This document shows positions 1 to 7,627 of a stretch of 36,380 bases of DNA, piece by piece (within the stretch, counting starts at the first letter, position 1; every line of letters begins with the position of its first letter). The DNA lies in the NCBI RefSeq assembly GCF_009848685.1, contig NZ_WXTX01000024.1:1-36380 (forward strand), written 5' to 3'. The translations under genes and the position numbers were made by a program. The notes under the pieces are model-generated. The model had not been told where the DNA came from, made no database searches, and saw only the letters and a list, made by a program, of their open reading frames with translations. This stretch comes from Andreprevotia sp. IGB-42. GTDB lineage: Bacteria > Pseudomonadota > Gammaproteobacteria > Burkholderiales > Chitinibacteraceae.

Positions 1-31
1 TCCGCGACAGCCATGCTGTAGCAGCAAGTCA

Positions 32-56
32 AACCGGGGGCAGCCCCCGGTTTTTT
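32..56 (+). terminator. Intrinsic terminator of an upstream gene
   Basis: A perfect 7-base-pair stem (ccggggg / cccccgg, loop cag) is followed by six T. It probably ends a plus-strand gene lying left of the window: the first 21 bases read in frame as a C-terminal tail ending in TAG at 19-21, too short to identify. Confidence 0.8.
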
Positions 57-393
57 ATTTCCTGGCGTTCATCTTCCTTGCGCTACTCTTCCTTAACGTG
101 TTCAGGATCTGCAATCCGGTCAAGCTGATCTGGCCGGATTGCGCCGTGGCCGACTGATGTGTTGCCGGTTGTAGCGAAGGCAGGGTGTTTGGATCTGGCG
201 CTGCTTGTCGACATCAGGTGTATGAAATCCCGGGCCACACGGCCCGGGATTTTTTTATCATTTTCCGCAAAGCCAAGTTGCAGGTGCAAAGTGGGTGCGC
301 CTGTAGCGGGGAGGCCGGCAAAGCACGCGTTGCCACCGGTGCTGGCCGTAGCGGCTGCCTGATCGCTGCGCGCCACCGGCGCACGCAGGCAGC
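57..393. other. Gene-poor stretch with a stem-loop and a second terminator
   Basis: No convincing coding region was found: open frames on both strands lack a ribosome binding site and look like GC-driven chance frames. Visible structure is a perfect 9-base-pair stem at 111-119/134-142 (gcaatccgg / ccggattgc, 14-base loop), then the terminator at 227-256. A stem-loop followed by a terminator with no gene between could be a small RNA, but no promoter was identified. Nothing notable was seen from 257 to 393. Confidence 0.3.
227..256 (+). terminator. Strong intrinsic terminator without an obvious gene
   Basis: Ten-base perfect stem (atcccgggcc / ggcccgggat, loop acac) followed by a run of T. On plus it would end a transcript arising between 57 and 226, where no gene was recognised, or back up the terminator at 32-56. 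Confidence 0.7.
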
Positions 394-418
394 AAAAAGC
401 CCGCATGGTGCGGGCCTT
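394..418 (-). terminator. Terminator of the microprotein pair
   Basis: On minus, a gcccgc/gcgggc stem is followed by five T. It lies about 20 bases beyond the stop codon at 439 and fits as the end of the two-gene transcript from 800. Confidence 0.65.
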
Positions 419-438
419 GTCGCATCTAACTGCTATGC

Positions 439-600
439 TCAACCGTCGCTTTGCTGCTCGGGCGGGTTTTCCACCTTGGGTTCTGGCCGGGTAACGATGT
501 TCTGGCCCTTGGCCTGTTCACGCGTTTCGGCCTGGCGGCTTTGCGTGGAGGACGGTTGCTGTGGCGGGCTGGCCTGCTTTTGTGGCTGGATCTGGCTCAT
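439..600 (-). CDS. Hypothetical 53-residue disordered protein
   Basis: Not recognised. The 53-residue product is almost entirely hydrophilic, rich in Gln, Pro, Ser and Glu, with no Cys, no Trp and no hydrophobic segment, so it is predicted to be disordered and cytoplasmic. The start is well supported: an AAGGAG Shine-Dalgarno sequence sits seven bases before the ATG. The ATG overlaps the stop of the gene upstream as ATGA, a typical translational coupling. A terminator follows about 20 bases after the stop. Reality as a gene is inferred from these expression signals; function is unknown. Confidence 0.6.
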   Translation of the reverse strand: MSQIQPQKQASPPQQPSSTQSRQAETREQAKGQNIVTRPEPKVENPPEQQSDG

Positions 601-800
601 GGCGTTGCTCCTTGCGTTGGCGCGTTGCGACTGTCGCGGCGCTGTGCCTGTGATTCAAGCTGCTCGATGGACTGGCGACCGGGAATGTCCGGTGTGTTGC
701 CCTGGGTAACGGCGCTGCCGGTTTCGTTGTCGCGCCCGGGGCTGACTTCCGGGGCGAGCGGGGCGGGGGGATCAAGACGATCCTGGCGCTGCTCTGGCAT
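597..800 (-). CDS. Hypothetical 67-residue disordered protein
   Basis: Not recognised. The frame continues upstream of 800, but the start chosen here has a good Shine-Dalgarno sequence (AGGAG) six bases before the ATG. The product is 67 residues, rich in Pro, Gln, Arg, Asp and Asn, with no hydrophobic core, transmembrane segment or cysteine. Its TGA overlaps the ATG of the following small gene by four bases, and that gene's Shine-Dalgarno lies inside this frame, so the two are very likely co-translated. Similar composition of the two products suggests a related role. A competing minus-strand frame over 518-823 has no such start signal and was discarded. Confidence 0.6.
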   Translation of the reverse strand: MPEQRQDRLDPPAPLAPEVSPGRDNETGSAVTQGNTPDIPGRQSIEQLESQAQRRDSRNAPTQGATP

Positions 801-981
801 GGCGCTCTCCTGAGTGACTGCAACAGCCTCTAGCCTACTCGCCACACCAGACAAAGCCATCAGCGCTTGCGCCGCCGGGCTGTAGGCGCTTGGGGGCGTT
901 GGTGAACGCCCGAGCGGGTAAAAAAACTGATCCCATGAAGCTGCCAGATTGGCAGGCAATGATGGTCCCCTGCGAACATTC

Positions 982-1490
982 ATGCGGGAGCTTTTGAATC
1001 ACCTTGTTGCACCGGTTGCGGGGCCGCTCGTTGCGGATATCGATGCCGACAAGATTGCCGTCGGTGGCGGCAAGATCATGCTGAAGGACGAAGCGAGCCG
1101 GCACCAATGGCTGGTTGCGCTGCAGCGCTATTGTCTTTCCAGATATGCGTTTCCCACTCGCACTACGCGCAGGTGATGGGCTTGGATTCTGTTGCAGGCG
1201 CCCCGGCGCACAAACCGGCGGTAGAAGTGAGCTGGCTGGATGCGCTTGCTTTCTGCAAAGTGCTCTCCCGGCTGGCTGGCTTGCAGGAATGCTGTAGCCC
1301 GGATGGCGAAGGCAGCATGCTGTGCGACTGGTAGCCAGATGGCTACCACCTGCCATCCGAAGCGGAGTTGGAATACGCGTGCCGGGCCGGCAGCAACCAG
1401 GCCCGCTATGGTGCGCTGGATGATATTGCCTGGCATCGTGGCATCGATGACCTGGGTTTCAGGAGGGCCAGATCATTGCCGCAGCCCTGA
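982..1490 (+). pseudogene. Remnant of a formylglycine-generating-enzyme (FGE/SUMF1)-type gene
   Basis: Pieces of an FGE-sulfatase-domain protein are recognisable but the gene is broken three times. The first frame (982 to about 1148) ends in LSRYA. A one-base shift near 1147-1149 is then needed to continue as VSHSHYAQVMG and VEVSWLDALAFC, matching the family's V-S-W-x-x-A-x-x-F-C motif. A TAG stop at 1332-1334 interrupts just before GYHLPSEAELEYACRAG, the family's GYRLPTEAEWEYAARAG motif. After IAWHRGIDD the reading jumps directly to LGFRRARS, the usual C-terminal end (GFRVAR), so the central core with the catalytic cysteines and the GGSW region is deleted. No ribosome binding site was seen. 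FGE-type proteins oxidise a cysteine in a partner or act as related oxidoreductases; this copy cannot. Confidence 0.75.
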
Positions 1491-1631
1491 GCATGCACTG
1501 TGCCCGGGGTGGCGTGAACGCCGCGCCCGGCCTGTGATGGCGCCCCACGCAACAAGCAACGCGGCGGCCGGTTGCGCCGTGTATACTTTCTTTGCCCATT
1601 CAGCAGATCAACCAGCAGATCAAACCGGACG

Positions 1632-2414
1632 ATGATGCAGACGCCCGATTCAACCAATATACAGCGCATGGCGTTGACGATTACCTCGCTGCAGCATGTG
1701 CTTGCCTACCGCAATATCTTCATCATCTGCTTTCTGAATACCGGCGAGATCGTCAATCACAATTATCCTTCGCACGAAGAAGCCCGGCATATCGACAATT
1801 TTGCATTCCTGATCGGGCAGGATAATCTGGCGGCAATCAAGGCATTGGTCAAAACATCGGTTACCGGCGAAGATGGCTGGAAGTTTTACAACCGTAATCT
1901 GAAATTGCACCTGTTCCGCGTGCAGGATGCACTGTGGCATATCGAGGTGGGCTCGCAGGAAGAGGAAACCGACAATAATTTTCCCAATCCTGATTTCGAG
2001 AAATTCTATAGCCTGACCGCCACGCTGACCGAATTCAAGGAATTGCAGGACAACGGCGAAATGGATGCACTGATGGACCGCATCCGCCACGAGCACCTGC
2101 CGCGCATCCGCCATGTGAAGGAATCGATCACTGATCCCATATTGATCATGTGCCTGGACCTGATCGAGGGCATCGTGTCATCGACGGTCAGCGACGATGG
2201 CAATCTGGATGCCAGCCTGTATGCGTTGCTGACGCCATCCGAAGCGCAGGTGGCCAAGTTCATCAAGGTGGGCATGTCTACCAAGGAAATTGCCAAGAGC
2301 CTGAGCGTGGCGTCCAAGACAGTGGAAAACCATCGCAATAGCCTGCGGGCCAAGCTGGGCATTACCAACAAGGGCATCAACCTGCGCAACTACCTGATCA
2401 GCATTTCCGGCTGA
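1632..2414 (+). CDS. LuxR-family transcriptional regulator with PAS-like N-terminus
   Basis: A 260-residue DNA-binding regulator. The C-terminal 60 residues (about 199-258) form a LuxR/GerE helix-turn-helix: LTPSEAQVAKFI, then GMSTKEIAKSLSVASKTVENHRN, then KLGI. The first 110 residues have alternating strands and helices like a PAS sensor, which is a fold guess, not a clear match. A helical linker follows. There is no receiver-domain aspartate pattern, so it is probably not a two-component response regulator. Two adjacent ATGs (1632 and 1635) are possible starts; the frame remains open to 1572, but no good Shine-Dalgarno decides between them. It is monocistronic and followed by a bidirectional terminator. 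Its targets are unknown; the chitin genes next door are an obvious but untested candidate. Confidence 0.85.
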   Translation: MMQTPDSTNIQRMALTITSLQHVLAYRNIFIICFLNTGEIVNHNYPSHEEARHIDNFAFLIGQDNLAAIKALVKTSVTGEDGWKFYNRNLKLHLFRVQDALWHIEVGSQEEETDNNFPNPDFEKFYSLTATLTEFKELQDNGEMDALMDRIRHEHLPRIRHVKESITDPILIMCLDLIEGIVSSTVSDDGNLDASLYALLTPSEAQVAKFIKVGMSTKEIAKSLSVASKTVENHRNSLRAKLGITNKGINLRNYLISISG

Positions 2415-2446
2415 GCGCCCCGCTTGCTGGTGTTTGCAGGTGCATG

Positions 2447-2475
2447 AAAAAGCCCCCTCATTGAGGGGGCTTTGC
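2447..2475. terminator. Bidirectional terminator between convergent genes
   Basis: A perfect stem (agccccctca / tgagggggct) is flanked by A5 on the left and T on the right. It can end both the LuxR-type gene on plus and the lysozyme-like gene on minus. Confidence 0.85.
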
Positions 2476-2495
2476 CTTGTCGGGTACAGCGTTGT

Positions 2496-4700
2496 TTACT
2501 GGCAAGCCCTGACCAGCAGCCACGGGTCACCTGCGGTGGGCAGGTTGCCTTGCGACCACCATTTGGCCTGGTATTCCGAATTCTGGTACGACACTTTCGC
2601 GCCGCCCGAATACGCTTGCGTGGACACCCATGCCGGCTCGGTGCAGGTATTGCTCTGGCCTGGCTTGAAGCTTGCCACGATGCTGTGGGCGGCGGTGACA
2701 TTGGTCAGCGTGTAGCTGCCGCTGACCGCTACCGCAGCACCGTCGACCAGGATCTGGTCGATCTGGTAGCCGGCAGCCGGGGTGATGGTGAATACCTGGT
2801 TGGTCTTGTCCTTCACCTGCACATTGCCGGATGGCGAAATGCTGCCGCCGATACCCTGCACCGATGCGCTGACCGTATGCTGGATGGCATTGTCGAGCTG
2901 GATATCGCCGAACGAACCACCCTTGACGCCGAAGAAGTTCTTGGCGCTGAGATCTGCCAGGTTCGTATTGAGCAGCGTCAGCTTCTTGTTGTCGCCGGCA
3001 GCATAGTTGTCCGCCAGGCTCAGCACGGTATTGTTGCCTTCCTTGGCGAGCTTGAGATTGCCGAAGGTATACGGGAACGCGGCCAGGTTGATGGTGGTAT
3101 TGGCAGCCTGGAAGTAATCCACCGACTTGACGGCATTCCAGCCCCAAGTGGTGGGCTTGAGCAGCACCGTGTATTCAATGCTGTTGAATGCGCCCGATAC
3201 GCCGTTGAACATGTTGGCGGTAACCTGGCTGCGCGTGACGCCCGGCAGTTCCACCCACGAATAGATGCCGCCATCGGCCGCCTGTGTGCCGACGAACAGG
3301 CTATTGCCTTCCTGGAAGATTTTCAGGTTCTTGAAGTCGATGCCTGATGTACCCTGGATCTGGTCCAGCGCCGGATCGAAACCGGTGGCCACCGAGGTGC
3401 CGCTCCACGCCAGCGGGAACAGGCGGCTGACGCCGAGCACCGCAGCGACATTGGTGTTGACCGCAGATGCCGCGATGCCTTCCAGCACCACGGTCTGGCC
3501 GGCAAAGCTCAGCACTGCGCCGGTCTGGCCATCGGTTACCGCCAGGTTGGATAGCGGGTTGGCGCCGGTCCAGTTGCGCAGCACGATCTTGTTCTTGCCG
3601 ATCACGAAGTCCTTGATGGTGGTGGTGCCACCGGCAAACTGGCTGAGCTGGATCACCGCCTTGCTGCCATTGATGGTGACCGTATCGCTGCCCTGGCCGG
3701 CAGTCAGTGTGTCGTCATACTGGTTGCCGGTGATGGCGTCGTTGGCAGGGGTATCGAAGGTGGTATCGAAGCCGCCGAACATCTTCACGTAGGTGGTGTT
3801 GCAGGTGCCGGTTTCATCGCAGGTGATGGTGTTCTTGGTGAGCAGATCCGCTGCACCCCATGCGCCGGTCAGGTGGGCGGCCGCCAGGATGCCTGACATG
3901 GTGGCCTGAATCTGGATCGGGTTGCCTTGGGCATCGGTACCCGGCCAGCTCTTGGCCAGTACCTGTGCCCACGTCATGTTGGCCTTGCCGATCAGGTCGG
4001 TCATCACACCATAGTTGAAGCGCATCGCATCGCGGATGGCCAGTTCCTGTTTATCCGGCTGCACCAGATCCTGAAAGCTATTGACGCCGTTTTTGCCGGT
4101 GAAGGTGCCTTCCCAGCGGTTGACGTCGGTCGCCAGCACGTAGTGTCCGCCGGAGCCGGGGATTTCCGTGCGTGTTTCATGCACGCCGTTGGCCCAGGTA
4201 CTGTCCGGTGTATAGATGTAGTAGCTTTCCAGGGTTTCGTTGCCCACCTGGACCATTTTCGGGCTGTAGTAGCCGGCGGAAATCATCACGCCTTCACCCA
4301 GCTGGTAACCGACAAAGCCCCAGGCATTGAGCGAGCGGTACTGCATGGCACGGAACATCGCCGCTTCATCCGGCGGATTGGTGCTGTACAGGTCGATGAT
4401 GCCCAGCTTGGTGAAGAACTGCCGTGCCGAGGTCGGCTCCGGGATCAGGCTGCCGGTTTGCGGGTTGCGCACGATCTTGCCTGGCGCGCTGACCTTGGCA
4501 TAAGTGGTGAATGTGGGGTTATCCAGGTTTTGCGCATAGAGCGCCGATTTGGCCGGATCAATACCCGATTCAAAGGCCCGCAATTTATCCAGGAAGCCCT
4601 GGAAATTACCATTGGATGCCGCATTGGCATGATGGGAGATCGATGTCGCAAGAATCAGCAGGCACAGCAGTGTCGGTTTGGACGGCATGGGGTGCTTCAT
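2496..4700 (-). CDS. Secreted lysozyme-fold protein with RTX-like, InlB-like and chitin-binding parts
   Basis: A 734-residue exoprotein. Residues 1-27 are a signal peptide ending HANA. Residues 30-315 resemble the lysozyme-like (muramidase) domain of RTX-type proteins: FESG near the start (candidate catalytic Glu44), YQLGEGVMISAGYY, and SGILAAAHLTGAWGAADLL at 269-287. Residues 318-345 hold degenerate RTX calcium-binding repeats (NDAITGNQYDDTLTAGQGSDT) followed by an IKDFVIGKNKIVL strand. Three loosely repeated beta modules fill about 350-600. Residues 609-686 look like an InlB B-repeat. Residues 689-734 are a type 3 chitin-binding module (CBM5/12) with AWVSTQAYSGGAKVSY and AKWW. The start has AAAGGA seven bases upstream. 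Substrate is inferred: peptidoglycan or chitin, both beta-1,4-linked GlcNAc polymers. It lies downstream of the GH3/ABC operon but with its own 217-base upstream region. Confidence 0.8.
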   Translation of the reverse strand: MKHPMPSKPTLLCLLILATSISHHANAASNGNFQGFLDKLRAFESGIDPAKSALYAQNLDNPTFTTYAKVSAPGKIVRNPQTGSLIPEPTSARQFFTKLGIIDLYSTNPPDEAAMFRAMQYRSLNAWGFVGYQLGEGVMISAGYYSPKMVQVGNETLESYYIYTPDSTWANGVHETRTEIPGSGGHYVLATDVNRWEGTFTGKNGVNSFQDLVQPDKQELAIRDAMRFNYGVMTDLIGKANMTWAQVLAKSWPGTDAQGNPIQIQATMSGILAAAHLTGAWGAADLLTKNTITCDETGTCNTTYVKMFGGFDTTFDTPANDAITGNQYDDTLTAGQGSDTVTINGSKAVIQLSQFAGGTTTIKDFVIGKNKIVLRNWTGANPLSNLAVTDGQTGAVLSFAGQTVVLEGIAASAVNTNVAAVLGVSRLFPLAWSGTSVATGFDPALDQIQGTSGIDFKNLKIFQEGNSLFVGTQAADGGIYSWVELPGVTRSQVTANMFNGVSGAFNSIEYTVLLKPTTWGWNAVKSVDYFQAANTTINLAAFPYTFGNLKLAKEGNNTVLSLADNYAAGDNKKLTLLNTNLADLSAKNFFGVKGGSFGDIQLDNAIQHTVSASVQGIGGSISPSGNVQVKDKTNQVFTITPAAGYQIDQILVDGAAVAVSGSYTLTNVTAAHSIVASFKPGQSNTCTEPAWVSTQAYSGGAKVSYQNSEYQAKWWSQGNLPTAGDPWLLVRACQ

Positions 4701-4742
4701 TTTGGATTTCCTTTGATGGGTATCTGATCAAGCCGCATTGAA

Positions 4743-4765
4743 ATGAATTGCAATCCGCAATTCAT
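4743..4765. promoter_or_regulatory. Perfect inverted repeat upstream of the lysozyme-like gene
   Basis: Nine-base arms ATGAATTGC and GCAATTCAT are separated by five bases (AATCC), 43-65 bases before the start codon at 4700. No T run follows on either strand, so it reads as a protein-binding operator rather than a terminator. The binding protein is unknown. Confidence 0.5.
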
Positions 4766-4874
4766 GCAAAACGCGGTTATGAAAAATCGGTATTCGTCAG
4801 CAAGGCAGTGGGCAATTCCTCCGGTTGGATTACAGTTGATTGAAACGGGCAAAAAATGGGCGTGGCTGTCCCGC

Positions 4875-4898
4875 CCCGCCATGGGTCTGCATGGCGGG
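4875..4898 (-). terminator. Hairpin after the GH3 gene
   Basis: A perfect 9-base-pair stem (cccgccatg / catggcggg, loop ggtctg) lies about 20 bases beyond the GH3 stop codon. The T run on minus comes only about 16 bases later, so termination or 3'-end protection is likely but not textbook. Confidence 0.45.
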
Positions 4899-4917
4899 TT
4901 GCCGGGTTGCCGTTATT

Positions 4918-6534
4918 TCAGGTGCTGGCCTGGCTGCTGGCTACGCAGGCATGCGCTGCCGCCACTGCACTGCATGGGCGGCTGGAATACGCGCATAGCT
5001 GGCCGATGCCCTCCGGCAACGGCTGATAGCCATTGCGCAGGCTGATCACGATCAATTGCGCGCCAAAGCGCGCAGCCAGTTGCTCAACCAGCGCGGCCGA
5101 TGCCTGCTGTGCAAAGTCTTCGCCGGGCAACGGGTAGTTTTCGGTGACGGCCAGTACCACCTGGCCGGGTTGCGGGATGGCGGTTTTGAGGAATGTGCGT
5201 GCCAGATCGTGATCGAGGACTGTCAGCCGCTGGTGCAGCGCGGCCAGCGTCTGGGCAAAGTAATTGAATGCAGGCGTCGCCTGATTGGGGCCGATGCCGC
5301 GGGCGTTGACGAGGTTGTGGTAGTCGCGCTGCGGTGTGGTCTGGATGACGATGGTATCTGTACCGGCATGCAGCGGCAGGTGGCGGCCCGGATCGGCCAG
5401 CAGGCGCACCGCAGTCTCGGCTGCCTGTTGCTCGATGCGCTGATGCGCAGACAGATCGAAATCCTGGTACAGCGGCATCTTGCCCAGCCGCGCCAGCTTG
5501 AACGCCACGATGCGCACCAGCTTGGCATTGAGGTCCGCTTCCGGAAAGCGGCCATCGCGTACGGCTTCCACCACGGCTTCCACCATGGCCAGCTGTCGGT
5601 CCAGATAATCGCTCTGGTGGTCGTAGTGTTCTTCGGACAGCATGATCAGGTCGATACCGGCCCGGAAGGCCAGCAGCGTGGCTTCCACCGGTGCGTAGTT
5701 GCGGCGGATTGCCCCCATGTTCATGCTGTCCGAGATCACCAGGCCGGTGAAGCCCAACTGCTCGCGCAGCAAGCCTTGCAGGATGGGGGCGGACAGCGTG
5801 GCCGGGTGTTGTGGGTCGATCTGCGGATAGCGGATGTGCGAGGTCATGATCAATTCCACCCCGGCGCGGATGGCGGCCTGGAAGGGCAGCAGATCGTTTT
5901 CCAGCAATTGCGCGCCCGATTTGTCCACGGTGGGGATGTCGCGGTGCGTATCGCCGCTGGTGGCGCCGTGGCCGGGAAAGTGCTTGGCGCAGGCGACGAT
6001 GCCGCCGTCGTGCGCGCCATGGACTGCGGCGCTAGCCTGGCTGGCTACCCGGGTGGGCAATTCGCCAAACGCACGGGTATCGATGATGGGCGATTCGGTC
6101 TGGAAGTTGATGTCCGCGCACGGGCCCAGCACGCAGTTGAAGCCTGCCGAGCGCATTTCATTACCGAACACCCGGTACATGGCAGCGGTGAGCTGCGGGT
6201 TGTCCGCGCTGCCCAGCGCCAGGTTGCCCGGGCCGGTGGTCGATTCAGGCGACAGCACGCTCCAGGCGCCTTCCTGATCCACGCCCAGCAGCAGCGGCGG
6301 GAAATCGGCACCACGCATTGCATCCATGGCGCGGGTGAGCGTGCGCGCTTCGGCAAAGGTATCGGCGTTGTCCTGGCTGAGGTAGCAGCCACCCAGGTTG
6401 TAGCGTTCGATCAGTGGCCGGGCCGCTTCGGCATCCTTGCCCGGGAAGGCGAGAATGAACAGCTGACCAACCTTTTCCTGCAATGACCAGCCGGCGATCT
6501 GCGCGGCGGCCTGCTGGCGGAATGCTTCGAACAT
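4918..6534 (-). CDS. GH3 beta-N-acetylhexosaminidase (NagZ-like, long form)
   Basis: A 538-residue glycoside hydrolase family 3 enzyme that releases terminal beta-linked N-acetylglucosamine. It has the NagZ signature KHFPGHG (184-190) followed by D195-T-H197, the Asp-His dyad that serves as acid/base in this subfamily, and the nucleophile Asp269 in VISDSMNMGAI. Substrate-loop GVDQEG is at 84-89. No signal peptide is present, so it acts in the cytoplasm. NagZ proper is about 340 residues; the extra 170 or so C-terminal residues resemble the second domain of longer GH3 N-acetylglucosaminidases. The ATG at 6534 is preferred over 6546 because GGAG precedes it at normal spacing. It is the last gene after an ABC importer, which suggests cleavage of imported GlcNAc-containing oligosaccharides rather than only cell-wall recycling. 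Confidence 0.9.
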   Translation of the reverse strand: MFEAFRQQAAAQIAGWSLQEKVGQLFILAFPGKDAEAARPLIERYNLGGCYLSQDNADTFAEARTLTRAMDAMRGADFPPLLLGVDQEGAWSVLSPESTTGPGNLALGSADNPQLTAAMYRVFGNEMRSAGFNCVLGPCADINFQTESPIIDTRAFGELPTRVASQASAAVHGAHDGGIVACAKHFPGHGATSGDTHRDIPTVDKSGAQLLENDLLPFQAAIRAGVELIMTSHIRYPQIDPQHPATLSAPILQGLLREQLGFTGLVISDSMNMGAIRRNYAPVEATLLAFRAGIDLIMLSEEHYDHQSDYLDRQLAMVEAVVEAVRDGRFPEADLNAKLVRIVAFKLARLGKMPLYQDFDLSAHQRIEQQAAETAVRLLADPGRHLPLHAGTDTIVIQTTPQRDYHNLVNARGIGPNQATPAFNYFAQTLAALHQRLTVLDHDLARTFLKTAIPQPGQVVLAVTENYPLPGEDFAQQASAALVEQLAARFGAQLIVISLRNGYQPLPEGIGQLCAYSSRPCSAVAAAHACVASSQAST

Positions 6535-6644
6535 GACGGGCTCCATGAAGAGAGAGGCAAATTTCGGGCGTACGAAGCCCCGGTGCCCGTCTGGGGCACA
6601 TGCCGGGGGTTCGTCTGGATGGGGGTGGGTGGGGCGGCGTTGCG

Positions 6645-7619
6645 TCAGTGCTTCTTGCGCAGGTGCCCCATGGTCAGCGTGACCGAGAAAATGATGATCA
6701 CGCCGCGGAAGATGAGTTGCTGGTCGATGTTCAGCCCCATCAGGATCAGGCCGTTGTTGACCATGCCCATGATGAGCGCGCCCACCATGGTGCCGGCCAC
6801 GGTGCCTTTGCCGCCGAACAGGCTGGTACCGCCGATGATCACTGCGGCAATCACCATCATCAGGTCGTTTTCACCCAGCGTGTAGCGGGCGCTCTGCAGC
6901 CGGCCCGCGTACAGGATGCCGGCCAGCGCGGCCAGCACCGCGTTCAGGACCAGCACGTACAGCTTGATGCGGCCCACGCGGATGCCGGAGTACATGGCGG
7001 AGATCTTGTTGCCGCCGCTGGCCAGCACTTCCTTGCCGAAGCGGGTTTTGCGCAGCAACACATGGCCCAGCAAGGCGATGGCGATCATCCACAGGAACAA
7101 TACCGATACCGGGCCGAAATCGCCGGAGCCGAACACGAAGGTGAAGGTTTCATTGTCGATGGGAATGGTCTGCAGCCCGGTCATCCAGCGTGTGATGCCG
7201 GTGATGATGCCGGTGGTGCCCAGCGTGACCAGGAAGGAGGGGATACCCACGCGTGACACGAACAGGCCGTTGATCAAGCCACACAACGCACCGACCAGCA
7301 GCGCGGCGCCTACGGCGATGAACATGCCATACGGCAGCAGCAAGGCCACCGTGACCGCCGCCAGCGCCACCACCGCGCAGAACGACAGATCGATCTCGGC
7401 CGCAGACAGCACGAAGGTCATGCCCACCGCCATGATCGAGATCATCGCCGTTTGCCGCGCGATGTTCATCAGGTTGGCCGGTTGCAGGAAACCCTTGTCA
7501 TGCAGCGTGATGGCAAAGAACAGGAAGATCACCGCGAACACGATATAGATCAGCAGCGTATTCCACGGGATCACGCGTTTCTTCGGGGGCTGGGCGGGGG
7601 TATTGGCGACGATATCCAT
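6645..7619 (-). CDS. RbsC-type sugar ABC transporter permease
   Basis: A 324-residue inner-membrane permease of the ribose/xylose-type (CUT2) ABC importers. It is strongly hydrophobic, with about eight to ten membrane segments. The family motif region is visible as GLINGLFVSRVGIPSFLVTLGT, and the C-terminal part contains GGTSLFGGKGTVAGTMVGALIMGMVNNGLILMG, typical of RbsC. The ATG at 7619 is preferred to an upstream GTG because an AGGA box spans the ATPase stop codon just before it, eight bases after that stop. It should dimerise and work with the ATPase and binding protein upstream. The substrate cannot be read from the sequence; the following GH3 gene suggests an aminosugar or short chito-oligosaccharide. 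Confidence 0.9.
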   Translation of the reverse strand: MDIVANTPAQPPKKRVIPWNTLLIYIVFAVIFLFFAITLHDKGFLQPANLMNIARQTAMISIMAVGMTFVLSAAEIDLSFCAVVALAAVTVALLLPYGMFIAVGAALLVGALCGLINGLFVSRVGIPSFLVTLGTTGIITGITRWMTGLQTIPIDNETFTFVFGSGDFGPVSVLFLWMIAIALLGHVLLRKTRFGKEVLASGGNKISAMYSGIRVGRIKLYVLVLNAVLAALAGILYAGRLQSARYTLGENDLMMVIAAVIIGGTSLFGGKGTVAGTMVGALIMGMVNNGLILMGLNIDQQLIFRGVIIIFSVTLTMGHLRKKH

Positions 7620-7627
7620 GGGTTTCC

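Noticed and set aside
83-442. Minus-strand open frame of 119 codons in the left gene-poor stretch
   Set aside because: It runs through two terminator hairpins and the end of the microprotein gene, and has no ribosome binding site or plausible composition.
4918-5000. Possible frameshift at the C-terminus of the GH3 enzyme
   Set aside because: The last 20 or so residues look low in complexity and an alternative frame also reads reasonably, but without an alignment there is no firm evidence; the catalytic part is intact.
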